A stretch of DNA of 64,000 bases, from positions 3,410,001 to 3,474,000 of the forward strand of contig NZ_CP029481.1 in assembly GCF_003151255.1 (NCBI RefSeq), read 5' to 3'. Made by a program: the position numbers and the translations under genes. Under the pieces are notes generated by a model. That model saw only the letters and a list, made by a program, of their open reading frames with translations. It was not told where the DNA came from and made no database searches. This document shows positions 18,854-28,812 of this stretch, one piece after another (position 1 is the first letter of the stretch; each line of letters begins with the position of its first letter). Source of the DNA: Microvirga sp. 17 mud 1-3 (lineage in GTDB: Bacteria > Pseudomonadota > Alphaproteobacteria > Rhizobiales > Beijerinckiaceae).

Positions 18854-20203
18854 TCATTCCGCGGCAATCGCCGGGGCCGAACGCCTATCAAGACCGGCCT
18901 TCTCGAGGGCTTCCGGAACCGGGCCGCCGGTCGCCCAGTCGAGCAGCTCGACCGTGTGGACGATGGGGATTTCCGTGCCCTTCCCGATCTGCGTCATGCA
19001 GCCGATATTGCCGGTGGCGATGAGGTCCGGCCGCGTCCGCTCGATATTGGCCACCTTGCGGGCCCTGAGCTGACCGGCGATCTCGGGCTGGAGGAGGTTG
19101 TAGGTCCCGGCGGAGCCGCAGCAGATATGCCCCTCCGGCACATCCTTCACCGTGAAGCCCGCCTTTTTCAGCAGGGTCTTGGGCTCGGTGCGGATCTGCT
19201 GCCCATGCTGCATGGAGCAGGCGGAATGATAGGCCACCACCAGTTCGGTCTCCCGGACCGGCTCCTGAAGCGTCAGGCCGGACACGTATTCGGTGATGTC
19301 CTTGGCAATTCCTGAGACCCGCGCGGCCTTCCCGGCATAATCCGGGTCGTCCCGGAACATGAAGCCGTAATCCTTGATCGTCGTGCCGCAGCCGGAGGCC
19401 GTGATGATGATGGCATCCAGCCCCTCCCCGTCCATCTCGGCGATCCAGGCGTCGATGTTGCGCTTCGCGAAGGCGTGGCTCTCGTCGTCCCGGCCCATGT
19501 GGTGGACGAGGGCGCCGCAGCACCCCTCTCCCCGGGCCTGCACCACCTCGACCCCGTGGCGGTTGAGGAGGCGCACGGCCGCCTCGTTGAAGCCGGGCTT
19601 GAGAACCGGCTGGGCGCAGCCGGACAGGATGGCGACGCGCCCGCGCCGCGGGCCGTCGGCCCTGAAGGTCCCGGGCCGGTCGAAGGGAGAGCGAGCCGGC
19701 ACCTCGGCGGGTGCGAGCTCGATCATCGCCTTGAGGCGGTTGCCGAACAACGGCAGGGCACCGACGAGCCCCTTGAAGGGTTTCGCCAAAAGCGCCGCGC
19801 CGACCGCCATGCGGAAGCGGTTCGGATAAGGCAGGATCGCGGCCAGGACGGAACGCAGGAGCCGGTCGTGCCAGGGCCGCGTATAGGTCGCCTCGATATA
19901 GGCGCGGGCGTGATCGACCAGATGCATGTAATGCACGCCCGAGGGGCAGGTCGTCATGCAGGACAGGCAGGACAGGCAGCGGTCGATGTGCTTGACCACC
20001 TCCGGCGTGGCGGGCTTGCCGCCCTCCAGCATGTCCTTGATGAGGTAGATGCGCCCGCGGGGCGAATCGAGCTCGTCGCCGAGGAGCAGATAGGTCGGGC
20101 AAGTGGCGGTGCAGAAGCCGCAATGGACGCAGGTCCGGAGAATTTTCTCCGAACTGGCCATCGCCGGGTCTTTGAGCTGATCGGGTGTGAAATTGGTCTT
20201 CAT
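18854..20203 (-). CDS. glcF: Glycolate oxidase iron-sulfur subunit
   Basis: A 449-residue protein that passes electrons from the flavin subunits GlcD/GlcE to the respiratory chain during oxidation of glycolate to glyoxylate. Two [4Fe-4S] motifs are at C25-C28-C31-C35 and C76-C79-C82-C86, each with the following Pro. Two CCG domains follow (GEGCCGALVHH and HICCGSAGTYNLLQ). It is the last gene of the glcD-glcE-DUF2585-glcF unit, ten bases after the DUF2585 gene. Confidence 0.95.
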   Translation of the reverse strand: MKTNFTPDQLKDPAMASSEKILRTCVHCGFCTATCPTYLLLGDELDSPRGRIYLIKDMLEGGKPATPEVVKHIDRCLSCLSCMTTCPSGVHYMHLVDHARAYIEATYTRPWHDRLLRSVLAAILPYPNRFRMAVGAALLAKPFKGLVGALPLFGNRLKAMIELAPAEVPARSPFDRPGTFRADGPRRGRVAILSGCAQPVLKPGFNEAAVRLLNRHGVEVVQARGEGCCGALVHHMGRDDESHAFAKRNIDAWIAEMDGEGLDAIIITASGCGTTIKDYGFMFRDDPDYAGKAARVSGIAKDITEYVSGLTLQEPVRETELVVAYHSACSMQHGQQIRTEPKTLLKKAGFTVKDVPEGHICCGSAGTYNLLQPEIAGQLRARKVANIERTRPDLIATGNIGCMTQIGKGTEIPIVHTVELLDWATGGPVPEALEKAGLDRRSAPAIAAE

Positions 20204-20212
20204 CGGTTCAAC

Positions 20213-20824
20213 TCAACTGCCCGCCTGCCAGCGGTCGATGGCGTCCAGGGGATAGATCAGCATGATGATATTGAGGGTGAGATTGTCGCGGATCCAGTAG
20301 CCGACGATCACTTCCATGAGAATTGCCACGACCACGGTCAGCCAGACGGGCCAGACCCGCGCCAGCCAGAATCCGGCGATCATCATGACGACGTCCGAGA
20401 CGGAATTGATCACGCTGTCGCCATAGTAGTCCAACGCGATATTCGTCGCACGGTAGCGCTCGATCACCATGTTGGTGTTCTCGAGAATCTCCCAGGCGCA
20501 TTCGGCGCCGAGCGCCAGGAGGAACGCGACGCCGAGCGGCAAAGGCTTGCCCCGGACGACGCCGATGAGCCAGGCGCCCATGTAGAACAGGAAGCCGTGG
20601 ATGATGTGCGTGAACGAATACCAGTCCGTCAGGTGCTGGGAATTGCCCGAATCCCGCACGGTCCCGTGCCAGAATTCCACCGTGCCGCATTTGCAGATGG
20701 GCGTGCGCCCCATGGCCAGGAGGATGGCCGCCATAACTGCCACCATGGCGACCGCCAGCCCGGCATAGAGCGCCACCCGGCTCCGTCGTGTTCCTGGAGC
20801 CGCGAGCCCCGTTCCGCCGTCCAT
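20213..20824 (-). CDS. DUF2585 (UPF0314) membrane protein
   Basis: A 203-residue protein with a signal-anchor helix (about 17-40), a short CKCG motif in a loop ([14 protein letters not shown]), and three or four further helices. [18 protein letters not shown] and [16 protein letters not shown] are typical of the UPF0314 family, whose function is unknown. It starts one base after the glcE stop and lies between glcE and glcF, so it is made with the glycolate oxidase subunits. A role in membrane anchoring or electron transfer is a guess. Confidence 0.85.
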   Translation of the reverse strand: MDGGTGLAAPGTRRSRVALYAGLAVAMVAVMAAILLAMGRTPICKCGTVEFWHGTVRDSGNSQHLTDWYSFTHIIHGFLFYMGAWLIGVVRGKPLPLGVAFLLALGAECAWEILENTNMVIERYRATNIALDYYGDSVINSVSDVVMMIAGFWLARVWPVWLTVVVAILMEVIVGYWIRDNLTLNIIMLIYPLDAIDRWQAGS

Positions 20825-20825
20825 G

Positions 20826-22010
20826 CTAGATCCCCGCATACATACGGCCCGGATTCAGGATGCCGGCCGGATCCAGGGAGGCCTTGATGCCCCGGCTCAA
20901 GGCCATGACGGCCTCCGCCTGCGGCTCGAACACGTCGAGACGTGAGCGGTCGGCATCGGGTGCGCGCACCAAGGTGGCATGTCCCCCGAGGGCGGAGGTT
21001 GCGGCACGGATCGCCGCGGCACCCAGATCCCCCTCGGCCGGTGTGGCAAGCCATACGAGGCCGCCGCCCCAATCGTAGAACCACTGCGCCTCGATGGTCT
21101 CAGCCACCCGGGCCACAAGGGTCGGTCCCTTTGTCGGCGCGGTCGAGATGCGCCAGACGGCCCGCTCGCCCCGATCCTGGAAGATGCTCGCATCGCGCAA
21201 GGCCTGCCAGACCGCCTCGGCGCCCCGACCTTCGAGGATGTCGGCGCCGCCGAAGCGCTTGAGGAGGCGGCGCAGTTCTCCGAGGCGATAATCCACCGAG
21301 ACCGAGAAGCCTTCGAGCCGGATCAGCGTGCGCGCGCCCTGCCGGTCGGGGGCAGGCAGGTGGGCTGCTGCGGTCACGTCGAAGGGCGAACCGAGAGCGG
21401 CGGACAGCGCCGCGACGGCGCTCTCGTCGTCGAGGCCGCGGATCAGCAGGGTCGACATGCGCTCCGGCTTCGGCAGGACCTTGAAGGTCACCTCGGTCAG
21501 GAAGCCCAGGGTACCCCAGGAACCCGCCATGAGCTTCACCAGGTCGAGGCCCGTGACGTTCTTCATCACCCGCCCGCCGGACTTGATGACCTCGCCGCGC
21601 CCGTTGACGAAGCGCACACCGATGAGGCTGTCGCGGGCGGCGCCCTCCATGATGCGGCGGGGGCCTGAGAGGTTCATGGCCGCGACCGCCCCGATGGTGG
21701 GCTCGCCCCGGCTCCCGAGGAGCAGGCGGTAATCCATGGGTTCGAAGGGGAGCTGCTGGCCCTTTTCGGCCAGGGTCTCGACCACTTCCGCGAGGGGCGT
21801 GCCGCTGCGGGCCGAAATCACCATCTCGGCCGGTTCATAGAGCGTGATGCCCGTGAGCGCCGCGGATGTGAGCGAGGCCTCGATCTGGTTGGGGCGCCCC
21901 ATGGCGGCCTTGGTGCCGTTGCCGCAGAGATTCAGCGGCATGCGCCTGGCGGCGGCATCCGCGACGATGGAGGCGGCGTCCTGCTCGTCGCGGGGAATGA
22001 GAGTGTTCAC
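20826..22010 (-). CDS. glcE: Glycolate oxidase FAD-binding subunit
   Basis: A 394-residue flavoprotein of the PCMH-type FAD-binding fold, required with GlcD and GlcF for glycolate dehydrogenase activity. [11 protein letters not shown] and [23 protein letters not shown] are the FAD-contact segments, and [26 protein letters not shown] is characteristic. A GTG start at 22010 overlaps the glcD stop by four bases (GTGA); extending to the ATG at 22061 would overlap glcD by about 55 bases. Confidence 0.93.
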   Translation of the reverse strand: MNTLIPRDEQDAASIVADAAARRMPLNLCGNGTKAAMGRPNQIEASLTSAALTGITLYEPAEMVISARSGTPLAEVVETLAEKGQQLPFEPMDYRLLLGSRGEPTIGAVAAMNLSGPRRIMEGAARDSLIGVRFVNGRGEVIKSGGRVMKNVTGLDLVKLMAGSWGTLGFLTEVTFKVLPKPERMSTLLIRGLDDESAVAALSAALGSPFDVTAAAHLPAPDRQGARTLIRLEGFSVSVDYRLGELRRLLKRFGGADILEGRGAEAVWQALRDASIFQDRGERAVWRISTAPTKGPTLVARVAETIEAQWFYDWGGGLVWLATPAEGDLGAAAIRAATSALGGHATLVRAPDADRSRLDVFEPQAEAVMALSRGIKASLDPAGILNPGRMYAGI

Positions 22011-23440
22011 GCGGCAAACCGTCCTTCGAGGGGGAAGACCTTGGCGGGATTGAGCAGCCATCCCGGATCGAAGACGCCGCGCACGCGCATCTGCTGCTCC
22101 AGGTCGACGGCGTTAAACTGGTAGGGCATCAGGTCCCGCTTCTCGATGCCGACGCCATGCTCGCCCGTAAGGCAGCCGCCGACCTCGACGCAGAGCTTGA
22201 GGATGTCCTCGCCTGCGGCCTCCGCCTTCTCCATCTCGCCCGGCTTGCTCGAGTCGAACATGACGAGAGGATGCAGGTTGCCGTCGCCCGCATGGAACAC
22301 GTTGGCGACGCCGAGCCCGTAGGATTTCGCGATCTCGTCGATGCGCCGGAGCACCTTGGGGAGCTGGCCGGTCGGGATCGTGCCGTCCATGCAGATATAG
22401 TCGGCGACCCGTCCCGTCGCGCCGAAGGCGGATTTGCGGCCCTTCCAGATCGCCGCGCTCTCGGCCTCGGATTGCGAGACCTTCACGGTCTTCGGCCGGA
22501 ACGGCTCCGCGATGGCGACGATGCGCCGGAGCATGTCGTCGATCTCCTGGTCCGAACCTTCGACCTCGACGATCAGCATGGCGTCCACGTCGAGCGGATA
22601 GCCCGCATGCGCGAAGGCGTCGCAGATCTGAATCGCCGGACGGTCCATGTATTCGAGCGCTACCGGAATGATGCCGGCCGCGATAATCGCCGCCACGCAG
22701 GCGCCCGCATCCTCCACGCGCTCGAAGCCGAGAAGCGCGGGCCGCGCGCCCTCGGCGGCGCGCAGGATGCGCACGCTCGCCTCTGTGACGATGCCGAGCT
22801 GCCCTTCCGAGCCGCAGACGAGGCCCAGCAGGTCGTAGCCTGCGCTGTCGAGATGGGCGCCCCCGAGTTCCACCACGGTGCCGTCGAGAAGCACCATGGT
22901 GACGCCGAGCAGATTATTGGTCGTGACCCCGTATTTCAGGCAATGGGCGCCGCCGGAATTCATCGCGATGTTGCCGGCGATCGTGCAGGCGAGCTGGCTC
23001 GACGGGTCGGGCGCGTAGAAGAAGCCCTCATGCGCCACCGCCTGGCTGATCGCCAGATTGGTGATGCCAGCCTGGACATGGGCGACCCGGTTCTCGAAAT
23101 CCACGTCGAGCACCCGGTTCATCTTGGCGACGCCGAGCACGATGGCGTCCGCCTGTGGAATCGCGCCGCCCGAGAGGGAGGTGCCGGCGCCCCGGGGAAC
23201 CACCTTCACGCCGTTCTCACGGCAGAAGCGCAGGATGGCCGATACTTCTTGAGTCGACGAAGGCAGGACCACGGCGAGCGGCATGTGCCGGTAGGCCGTG
23301 AGCCCGTCCGTCTCGAAGGCGCGGCGCTCGTCCTCGGTAACGATCAGGGCCTCGGGCGCCACGAGACGGCCGAGGCCTGCCAGAATCTCGTTTCTCCGCG
23401 ACAGAACGGCCTCGTCCGGAGTGGGAAATGCAATCGACAT
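22007..23440 (-). CDS. glcD: Glycolate oxidase subunit GlcD
   Basis: A 477-residue FAD-linked oxidase, the catalytic subunit. It has the N-terminal PCMH FAD-binding domain (VVPRGAGTSLSGGAIP, then GNIAMNSGGAHCLKYGVT) and the C-terminal FAD-oxidase domain ending with VFHAGDGNLHP and LTGEHGVGIEKR, which hold the catalytic histidine. AGGAAAGG lies five bases before the ATG at 23440, and an ATG at 23458 is the alternative. It is the first gene of the operon and is divergent from lutA. Confidence 0.95.
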   Translation of the reverse strand: MSIAFPTPDEAVLSRRNEILAGLGRLVAPEALIVTEDERRAFETDGLTAYRHMPLAVVLPSSTQEVSAILRFCRENGVKVVPRGAGTSLSGGAIPQADAIVLGVAKMNRVLDVDFENRVAHVQAGITNLAISQAVAHEGFFYAPDPSSQLACTIAGNIAMNSGGAHCLKYGVTTNNLLGVTMVLLDGTVVELGGAHLDSAGYDLLGLVCGSEGQLGIVTEASVRILRAAEGARPALLGFERVEDAGACVAAIIAAGIIPVALEYMDRPAIQICDAFAHAGYPLDVDAMLIVEVEGSDQEIDDMLRRIVAIAEPFRPKTVKVSQSEAESAAIWKGRKSAFGATGRVADYICMDGTIPTGQLPKVLRRIDEIAKSYGLGVANVFHAGDGNLHPLVMFDSSKPGEMEKAEAAGEDILKLCVEVGGCLTGEHGVGIEKRDLMPYQFNAVDLEQQMRVRGVFDPGWLLNPAKVFPLEGRFAA

Positions 23441-23663
23441 GGCGGCCTTTCCTGACACTTCGCGGCGCTGGCCCGGGCTTGCGCCGGGCGCATGTTCGCC
23501 GGCCGCGAATGGTAGCTACCCTTGAGGGATTTTTCCAATAATGTGCACTCTCTCTAAAAGGCTCTGCACCGCCCGCAAAGGAGTTTTTGATGCGCCCCCT
23601 CGCCTTCCCGACCGCCGCCAGCCCCGTCGGAATCGGCCCGGCAGCCGCCCGGAAGGCCGCCTC

Positions 23664-24491
23664 GTGAGCGCTCCCACCATGACCCATTCCCTGGAAAACG
23701 CCCCTTCGCGGCACCATTCCGCCGACCGACCGAGGCGGCCGCGGGTCGGCCTCTTCGTGACCTGCCTCGTCGATCTCATGCGCCCTTCCGTCGGTTTCGC
23801 GGCCGTGAAGCTCCTGGAGGATGCGGGGTGCGTCGTGGAGGTGCCGGTCCAGACCTGCTGCGGCCAACCCGCCTACAATTCCGGCGACCGGGGCACGGCG
23901 CGGAATCTCGCCGAGCAGGTGATCGCGGCCTTCCGCGGCTACGACTACGTGGTGGCGCCCTCCGGCTCCTGCGCCGGAACCCTGAAGGTCCATTATCCGG
24001 AAATTTTTGCTGACGACCCGAACTGGCTGCCCAAGGCCAACGAGCTTGCGGCCCGCACCCACGAGCTCACCAGCTTCCTCGTGGATGTGATGGGCGTCAC
24101 CCGTGTCGAGGCGCGCCACGACGGCGCCGTGACCTATCACGATTCCTGCTCGGGCCTGCGCGAATTGAAGGTGCACGACCAGCCGCGCCGCCTGCTCGCC
24201 AGCGTCGAGGGCCTGACCCTTGTCGAAATGGCCGACAGCGACGTGTGCTGCGGCTTCGGCGGCACCTTTGCGGTCAAGTATGGCGACATTTCGGGCGCCA
24301 TCGTGGAAGCCAAGACGAAGAACGTCGCGGCCACCGGCGCCCCGACCCTGCTCGCCGGCGATCTAGGCTGCCTGATGAACATGGCCGGCAAGCTCACCCG
24401 CGACGGCCAACCCGTCGCGGTGCGCCACGTGGCGGAAGTACTGGCCGGCATGACGGACGACCCGCCCATCGGCGAGGCCGGGAAGGCCTGA
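23664..24491 (+). CDS. lutA: Lactate-oxidation type iron-sulfur protein LutA
   Basis: About 275 residues with two CCG (heterodisulfide-reductase-like) domains: FVTCLVDLMRP...QTCCGQPAYN and YHDSCSGLRELKV...DVCCGFGGTFAVKYGD. This is the LutA/YkgE family, which with LutB and LutC oxidises L-lactate. GTG at 23664 has GGAAGG seven bases upstream; an ATG at 23679 is the alternative. Unlike most genomes, lutB and lutC are not next to it but at 32942-35043 on the same strand. Confidence 0.9.
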   Translation: MSAPTMTHSLENAPSRHHSADRPRRPRVGLFVTCLVDLMRPSVGFAAVKLLEDAGCVVEVPVQTCCGQPAYNSGDRGTARNLAEQVIAAFRGYDYVVAPSGSCAGTLKVHYPEIFADDPNWLPKANELAARTHELTSFLVDVMGVTRVEARHDGAVTYHDSCSGLRELKVHDQPRRLLASVEGLTLVEMADSDVCCGFGGTFAVKYGDISGAIVEAKTKNVAATGAPTLLAGDLGCLMNMAGKLTRDGQPVAVRHVAEVLAGMTDDPPIGEAGKA

Positions 24492-24495
24492 TGCG

Positions 24496-25020
24496 GTGAG
24501 CCGGCACGGAACCGTCATCGCACGGCTCTTCGCCATGGACGAGCGCACCTGGGAGCGCCATGCGAGCCCCTGGAGCGTCTGGACACGGGTCGCCTCGTTC
24601 CCGCTGCTCCTCCTGGCGATCTGGAGCCATGCCTGGATCGGACCCTGGGCCATCCTGGCGGTCGCCCTCGTGGCCGTCTGGCTGTGGCTCAACCCGCGTC
24701 TCTTCCGGCCGCCGGCGCGAACCGACAGCTGGAGCGCCATGGCGACCTTCGGCGAGCGCGTGTGGCTGAACCGCAAGGCCGTGCCGATTCCCGCCCATCA
24801 TGCCCGCATGGCGAACATCCTTTCGGTCGTGGCGGCGCTCGACGCCCTTCCGGCCTTTGCAGGCGCCGTCCTCACCGACCTCACGGCGGCCCTTACGGGC
24901 GCGGCTGTGGTCATGCTCGGCAAGCTCTGGTTCTGCGACCGCATGGTCTGGCTCTACCGGGACATGAAGGAAATCCACCCGCCCTACGCCGCCTGGCTGC
25001 GGCCGCGCAACGAGGCCTGA
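24496..25020 (+). CDS. DUF6653 family membrane protein
   Basis: A 174-residue protein with two pairs of hydrophobic helices (about 30-68 and 108-145) and the conserved segments MDERTWERHASPWSVWTR, ERVWLNRKAVPIP and MVWLYRDMK. This is the DUF6653 family; function unknown. A GTG start lies four bases after the lutA stop, so it is probably cotranscribed with lutA. Confidence 0.8.
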   Translation: MSRHGTVIARLFAMDERTWERHASPWSVWTRVASFPLLLLAIWSHAWIGPWAILAVALVAVWLWLNPRLFRPPARTDSWSAMATFGERVWLNRKAVPIPAHHARMANILSVVAALDALPAFAGAVLTDLTAALTGAAVVMLGKLWFCDRMVWLYRDMKEIHPPYAAWLRPRNEA

Positions 25021-25084
25021 CGGACCTAGCCACGGAAGCGGACCCGCCTATAGATTGGCCCCGCAGCAATCTCTGGAGACGCGA

Positions 25085-25945
25085 ATGAAACCGGAAAAGG
25101 GCGAATGGCCGGAACCCCACGACGCTGAGGCGCGCCGGAAGATCGCGCCGGTCATCTGCTATCCCGTCGACAGTCTGGCGCCGCCCGATCTTGAGGCCTA
25201 CCGCGCTGCCCGGGAGGGCTGGCAGAAGGTGGACGAGGTGATCGTGCCGCCGCGCGACGCCCGCAGCTTCCGGGTGCCCGCTGGCTCGTTCTTCCGCATC
25301 GTCTCCATCGAGGGGCCGCAGGTTGGAGACCTGAACCTCTGGGCGGACGGGAATCTCGACGAGCGCTTCTTTTCGGGCAAGACCCGGGCCCTGCACGGCA
25401 CGCATCTCTCGACCGGCGACCGGCTGTGGTCGTCCCTGCCCTATCTTCGCCCCATGGCGACCATCACGCAGGACAGTCTCGACTGGTACGGCTTCGACGA
25501 ATGGGGCGGCTCCGTGCATGACGTGATCGGCACGCGCTGCGATCCCTACACGCACCGGCTCCTCTCCGGTCACGACTATCACCATTGCTGCCACTCGAAC
25601 CTGACGCGGGCCCTCGCGCATCGGCTGGGCCGGCCGCTCGAGGCGGTCGAGCCCGCGGTGCACGACGTGCTCAACGTTTTCATGTGCACCGGTTTCACCC
25701 GCGACACGGGCCAGTATTTCATGAAGGCGAGCCCCGTCCGGCCGGGCGACTTCCTGGAGTTCTTCGCCGAGATCGACCTTTTGGGCGCCCTCTCGGCCTG
25801 CCCCGGAGGCGATTGCAGCACCGAGCATTCCAGCGATGTGGCCGCCTGCCATCCCCTGCTCGTCGAGATCTACCGGCCGAAGGCTCCGCCCGCGGGCTGG
25901 ACCCCGCCGCCGCGCAATGCCTATGGCGGCCGGCACGGAGAATGA
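25085..25945 (+). CDS. DUF1989 (urea carboxylase-associated type) protein
   Basis: A 286-residue protein. VPAGSFFRIVSIEGPQVGDLN and GRPLEAVEPAVHDVLNVFMC are typical of DUF1989, together with a Cys/His-rich segment (GHDYHHCCHSNLTRAL) that can bind metal, and CPGGDCSTEHSS. Family members accompany urea carboxylase or guanidine-degradation genes, but none are here, so the role is open. ATG at 25085 has TGGAGA upstream. It runs towards the MocR-type gene, with nine bases between the stops. Confidence 0.85.
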   Translation: MKPEKGEWPEPHDAEARRKIAPVICYPVDSLAPPDLEAYRAAREGWQKVDEVIVPPRDARSFRVPAGSFFRIVSIEGPQVGDLNLWADGNLDERFFSGKTRALHGTHLSTGDRLWSSLPYLRPMATITQDSLDWYGFDEWGGSVHDVIGTRCDPYTHRLLSGHDYHHCCHSNLTRALAHRLGRPLEAVEPAVHDVLNVFMCTGFTRDTGQYFMKASPVRPGDFLEFFAEIDLLGALSACPGGDCSTEHSSDVAACHPLLVEIYRPKAPPAGWTPPPRNAYGGRHGE

Positions 25946-25954
25946 GCCCCGGCT

Positions 25955-27349
25955 CTATTTGGAATCCATGGCTCGCCGGAGAACCGCCATCACCCGTGGG
26001 TCGCCTGACTGCGCGACGTTGAAGCGGAGGAAGCCGGCAGCCGATTGCGAGACGCTGAACACGTTGCCCGGGGCCAGAACCACGTTCTCCTCCACGGCTT
26101 TGCGGGCGAGCTCGGCGGAATCCTGGCCATCCGGCAGGCGGCACCAGAGGTAGAACCCGCCCCGCGGCATGAGCCAGGGCCGGATGCCGAGGGGCTCCAG
26201 CCGCCTCGCCGTCTCGTGCCGGGCCCGCGCAAGGCGCTGGCGTAGTTCGTCCATGTGCTTGCGGTAACCGCCCCCGGCGAGAACGCCGGCGATCAGCTCG
26301 GTCGCGACCGGGCTCGGCCCGCCGAAGCTGGTCGCGACCTGGAGATCGACCAGACCCTCGATCCAATCCGCCCGTGCGGCGATGTAGCCGCAGCGCACCG
26401 AGGCCGACAGGGTCTTCGAAAAACTGCCGATGCGGATGACCCGGTTGAGCCCGTCGAGGACGGCGAGGCGCGGCGAGAGCTCCGGCTCGAAATCGGCGAA
26501 GATGTCATCCTCGACGATGGTCAGGTCATGGGCTCCGGCGGCGCTGAGGATCCTGTAGGCGACCTGCGGCGACAGGGTGGCGCCGGTCGGATTCTGGAGC
26601 GCCGAATTGGTGATGTAGAGGCGCGGCCGCTCAGCGGCCAGCACGGCCTCGAAGGCGGCCGGGTCGGGGCCGGTGGGCGTGTAAGGCACGCCGACGATCC
26701 TGACCTGGTGCGCCCGCAGCAACGCCTGGAAATTGAAATAGCCCGGATCGTCCACCAGCACCGTATCGCCGGGCCTGAGTAGGAAGCGGCAGATCAGGTC
26801 GATCGCCTGTGTCCCCGAGACTGTGAGCAGAAGCTGTTCAGGCGAAGCCTCGATCCCCTCCTCGGCAAACCGCCCGAGCAGCAGCCTGCGCAAAATCGGC
26901 GATCCGCGCGTGCTGCCGTAATCAGCCAGCACCGCCTCCTCGCCCCGCGCAAGGGTGCGCAGGGCACGACGGAGCGCGCCTTGCGGCATCCAATCCGCCG
27001 GCAGCCAGCCGCATCCCGGCTTGGCGACCGCCGGGTCCGCATCGAGCGACTGCCGCGACACCCAGAAGGGATCGACGGCCCTGTCGCGCCGTGGGCCTGC
27101 CTCCGCCAGCGTCATCGGCGGCAGGCCTGTGCTGGCGACATAGAAACCGGAACCGCGCCGGGCGCGGATCAGACCCTCGGCGACGAGACGGTCATAGGCC
27201 TCGACGACCGTGGAGGGCGACACGCCCATGGCCGTCGCGAGGCTCCGGATCGAGGGCAGTCGGTCGCCCGCCACGAGGGCACGGCCCGACACTTTCGCGC
27301 GGATCGCCGCCATCACCTCGCCGGTGCGTGTCGGTTCTGTATTCTTCAT
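25955..27349 (-). CDS. MocR/GntR-type regulator with aminotransferase domain
   Basis: A 464-residue fusion. Residues 8-75 are a GntR winged helix (GDRLPSIRSLATAMGVSPSTV), and 100-460 are a fold-type I aminotransferase domain with NPTG (253-256), D282 and the PLP lysine K312 in SFSKTLSASVRCGY. Such proteins usually act as PLP-dependent regulators rather than enzymes. It is divergent from an EamA exporter, its likely target, with a candidate operator between them. Confidence 0.92.
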   Translation of the reverse strand: MKNTEPTRTGEVMAAIRAKVSGRALVAGDRLPSIRSLATAMGVSPSTVVEAYDRLVAEGLIRARRGSGFYVASTGLPPMTLAEAGPRRDRAVDPFWVSRQSLDADPAVAKPGCGWLPADWMPQGALRRALRTLARGEEAVLADYGSTRGSPILRRLLLGRFAEEGIEASPEQLLLTVSGTQAIDLICRFLLRPGDTVLVDDPGYFNFQALLRAHQVRIVGVPYTPTGPDPAAFEAVLAAERPRLYITNSALQNPTGATLSPQVAYRILSAAGAHDLTIVEDDIFADFEPELSPRLAVLDGLNRVIRIGSFSKTLSASVRCGYIAARADWIEGLVDLQVATSFGGPSPVATELIAGVLAGGGYRKHMDELRQRLARARHETARRLEPLGIRPWLMPRGGFYLWCRLPDGQDSAELARKAVEENVVLAPGNVFSVSQSAAGFLRFNVAQSGDPRVMAVLRRAMDSK

Positions 27350-27382
27350 GCGCCCCGCCGATTGTGTGGCTATCCATACCCA

Positions 27383-27402
27383 TACAGTTTCGTCGAATTG
27401 TA
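27383..27402. promoter_or_regulatory. Candidate MocR operator
   Basis: An inverted repeat TACAGTT-N6-AATTGTA (one mismatch) lies in the 116-bp region between the divergent MocR-type gene and the EamA exporter gene, in an AT-richer stretch. Binding by the adjacent regulator is inferred from position only. Confidence 0.35.
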
Positions 27403-27465
27403 TTGCATTGTGTCTGTCCGGGCCACCCCCCGCCCCCTTAGGATCCTGCGCGAAAGGAAAAGACC

Positions 27466-28326
27466 ATGGATCGCACGACGGACGGATGGGGCAGCGGGCT
27501 CTTGGGTGTCATCATCTTCAGCGGCTCCCTGCCGGCGACCCGGGTCGCGGTCGGCGATTTCTCGCCCCTGTTCCTGACCTCGGCCCGCGCGGCGATCGCG
27601 GCTTTGCTCGGAGCGGCCTTCCTCGTTGCTCTTCGACAGACGAGGCCGGCGCGCGGCGATCTCGGCTCGCTCGCGGTTGTAGCGCTCGGCGTGGTGGTCG
27701 GCTTTCCGCTTCTGACCGCCCTTGCGCTCCAGCACATCACCGCGGCGCATTCCATCGTGTTCGTCGGCCTCCTGCCGCTGGCGACCGCGATCTTCGGCGT
27801 CCTGCGCGGCGGCGAGAGGCCGAAACCCGCCTTCTGGCTGTTCTCGTGCCTCGGCGCCGCGACGGTGGCGGGCTTCGCCCTGGCGGGCAGCGACGCCGGT
27901 TCGCTCACGGGCGATCTTTTGATGATAGCCGCCATCCTGCTCTGCGGGCTCGGCTATGCGGAGGGCGCGACGCTGTCGCGACGGCTCGGCGGCTGGCAGG
28001 TCATCTCATGGGCCCTGCTCTTGGCTCTGCCCATGATGGCGGCCGTCGCGCTGGCCACCATGCCAGGGTCCTGGAGCGGGATCGGCGGCCCGGCATGGCT
28101 CGGGCTCGCCTATGTGTCGGTCTTCAGCATGCTGATCGGCTTCGTCTTCTGGTATCGGGGCCTCGCGCTCGGGGGCATCGCGGGAGTCGGGCAGCTGCAA
28201 CTGCTCCAGCCCTTCTTCGGTCTGGCGCTGGCCGGCCTGCTGCTCCATGAACCGGTCGCTTGGACGATGATCGCCGCAACGGGCCTCGTCATTCTCTGCG
28301 TCGCCGGCGCCAAGCGTTACGCCTGA
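27466..28326 (+). CDS. EamA/DMT family transporter
   Basis: A 286-residue inner-membrane protein of ten helices made of two EamA repeats (PLLTALALQHITAAHSIVFVG in the first, VFWYRGLALGGIAGVGQLQLLQPFF in the second). The drug/metabolite superfamily exports amino acids, purines or other small molecules. Divergent pairing with a MocR-type regulator suggests control by an amine- or PLP-linked signal. Substrate unknown. Confidence 0.92.
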   Translation: MDRTTDGWGSGLLGVIIFSGSLPATRVAVGDFSPLFLTSARAAIAALLGAAFLVALRQTRPARGDLGSLAVVALGVVVGFPLLTALALQHITAAHSIVFVGLLPLATAIFGVLRGGERPKPAFWLFSCLGAATVAGFALAGSDAGSLTGDLLMIAAILLCGLGYAEGATLSRRLGGWQVISWALLLALPMMAAVALATMPGSWSGIGGPAWLGLAYVSVFSMLIGFVFWYRGLALGGIAGVGQLQLLQPFFGLALAGLLLHEPVAWTMIAATGLVILCVAGAKRYA

Positions 28327-28421
28327 AAAAATCCAGCGCGCTTCCGGGCCATCCGCCGGCGCATCGACGACGAACGGCCGCGTCACCCATGGCGAGGCCG
28401 CATGAGGACCGCGCGGATGGT

Positions 28422-28751
28422 TTAAGGAACGGCCCGCGGCGCCCATAGGATGATGGCGGCACCACTCAGGCAGACGGCCGCCCCGATCAGGTCCCAACGG
28501 TCGGGCCGGGCACCCTCGACCAGCCACAGCCACAGGAGGGAGGCGGCAATATAGATGCCGCCATAGACTGCGTAAGCACGTCCGGCCTGTTCGACCGGGA
28601 CTAGGGCCAGGAGCCAGCCGAAGGCCGCAAGGGACGCCATGCCGGGCAAAAGCCACAGGATCGACCGGCCGAGCCGGAACCAGGCCCAGAAGGCGAAGCA
28701 TCCGGCAATTTCAGCAAGAGCCGCGACCGCATAAATCGGGATTGTGCGCAT
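28422..28751 (-). CDS. YnfA family (UPF0060) membrane protein
   Basis: A 109-residue protein of four helices. [60 protein letters not shown] and [16 protein letters not shown] are the four conserved segments of YnfA, a small-multidrug-resistance-like family. The frame is open far upstream, but MRTIPIY at 28751 is the family start. A weak export role is reported for some members; nothing here decides the substrate. Confidence 0.93.
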   Translation of the reverse strand: MRTIPIYAVAALAEIAGCFAFWAWFRLGRSILWLLPGMASLAAFGWLLALVPVEQAGRAYAVYGGIYIAASLLWLWLVEGARPDRWDLIGAAVCLSGAAIILWAPRAVP

Positions 28752-28812
28752 GTCCCCTCTCGGGCTGGATGGGATGATTGGTGCCATTTCGCGCAGGACA
28801 GCGCCCCGCCGT

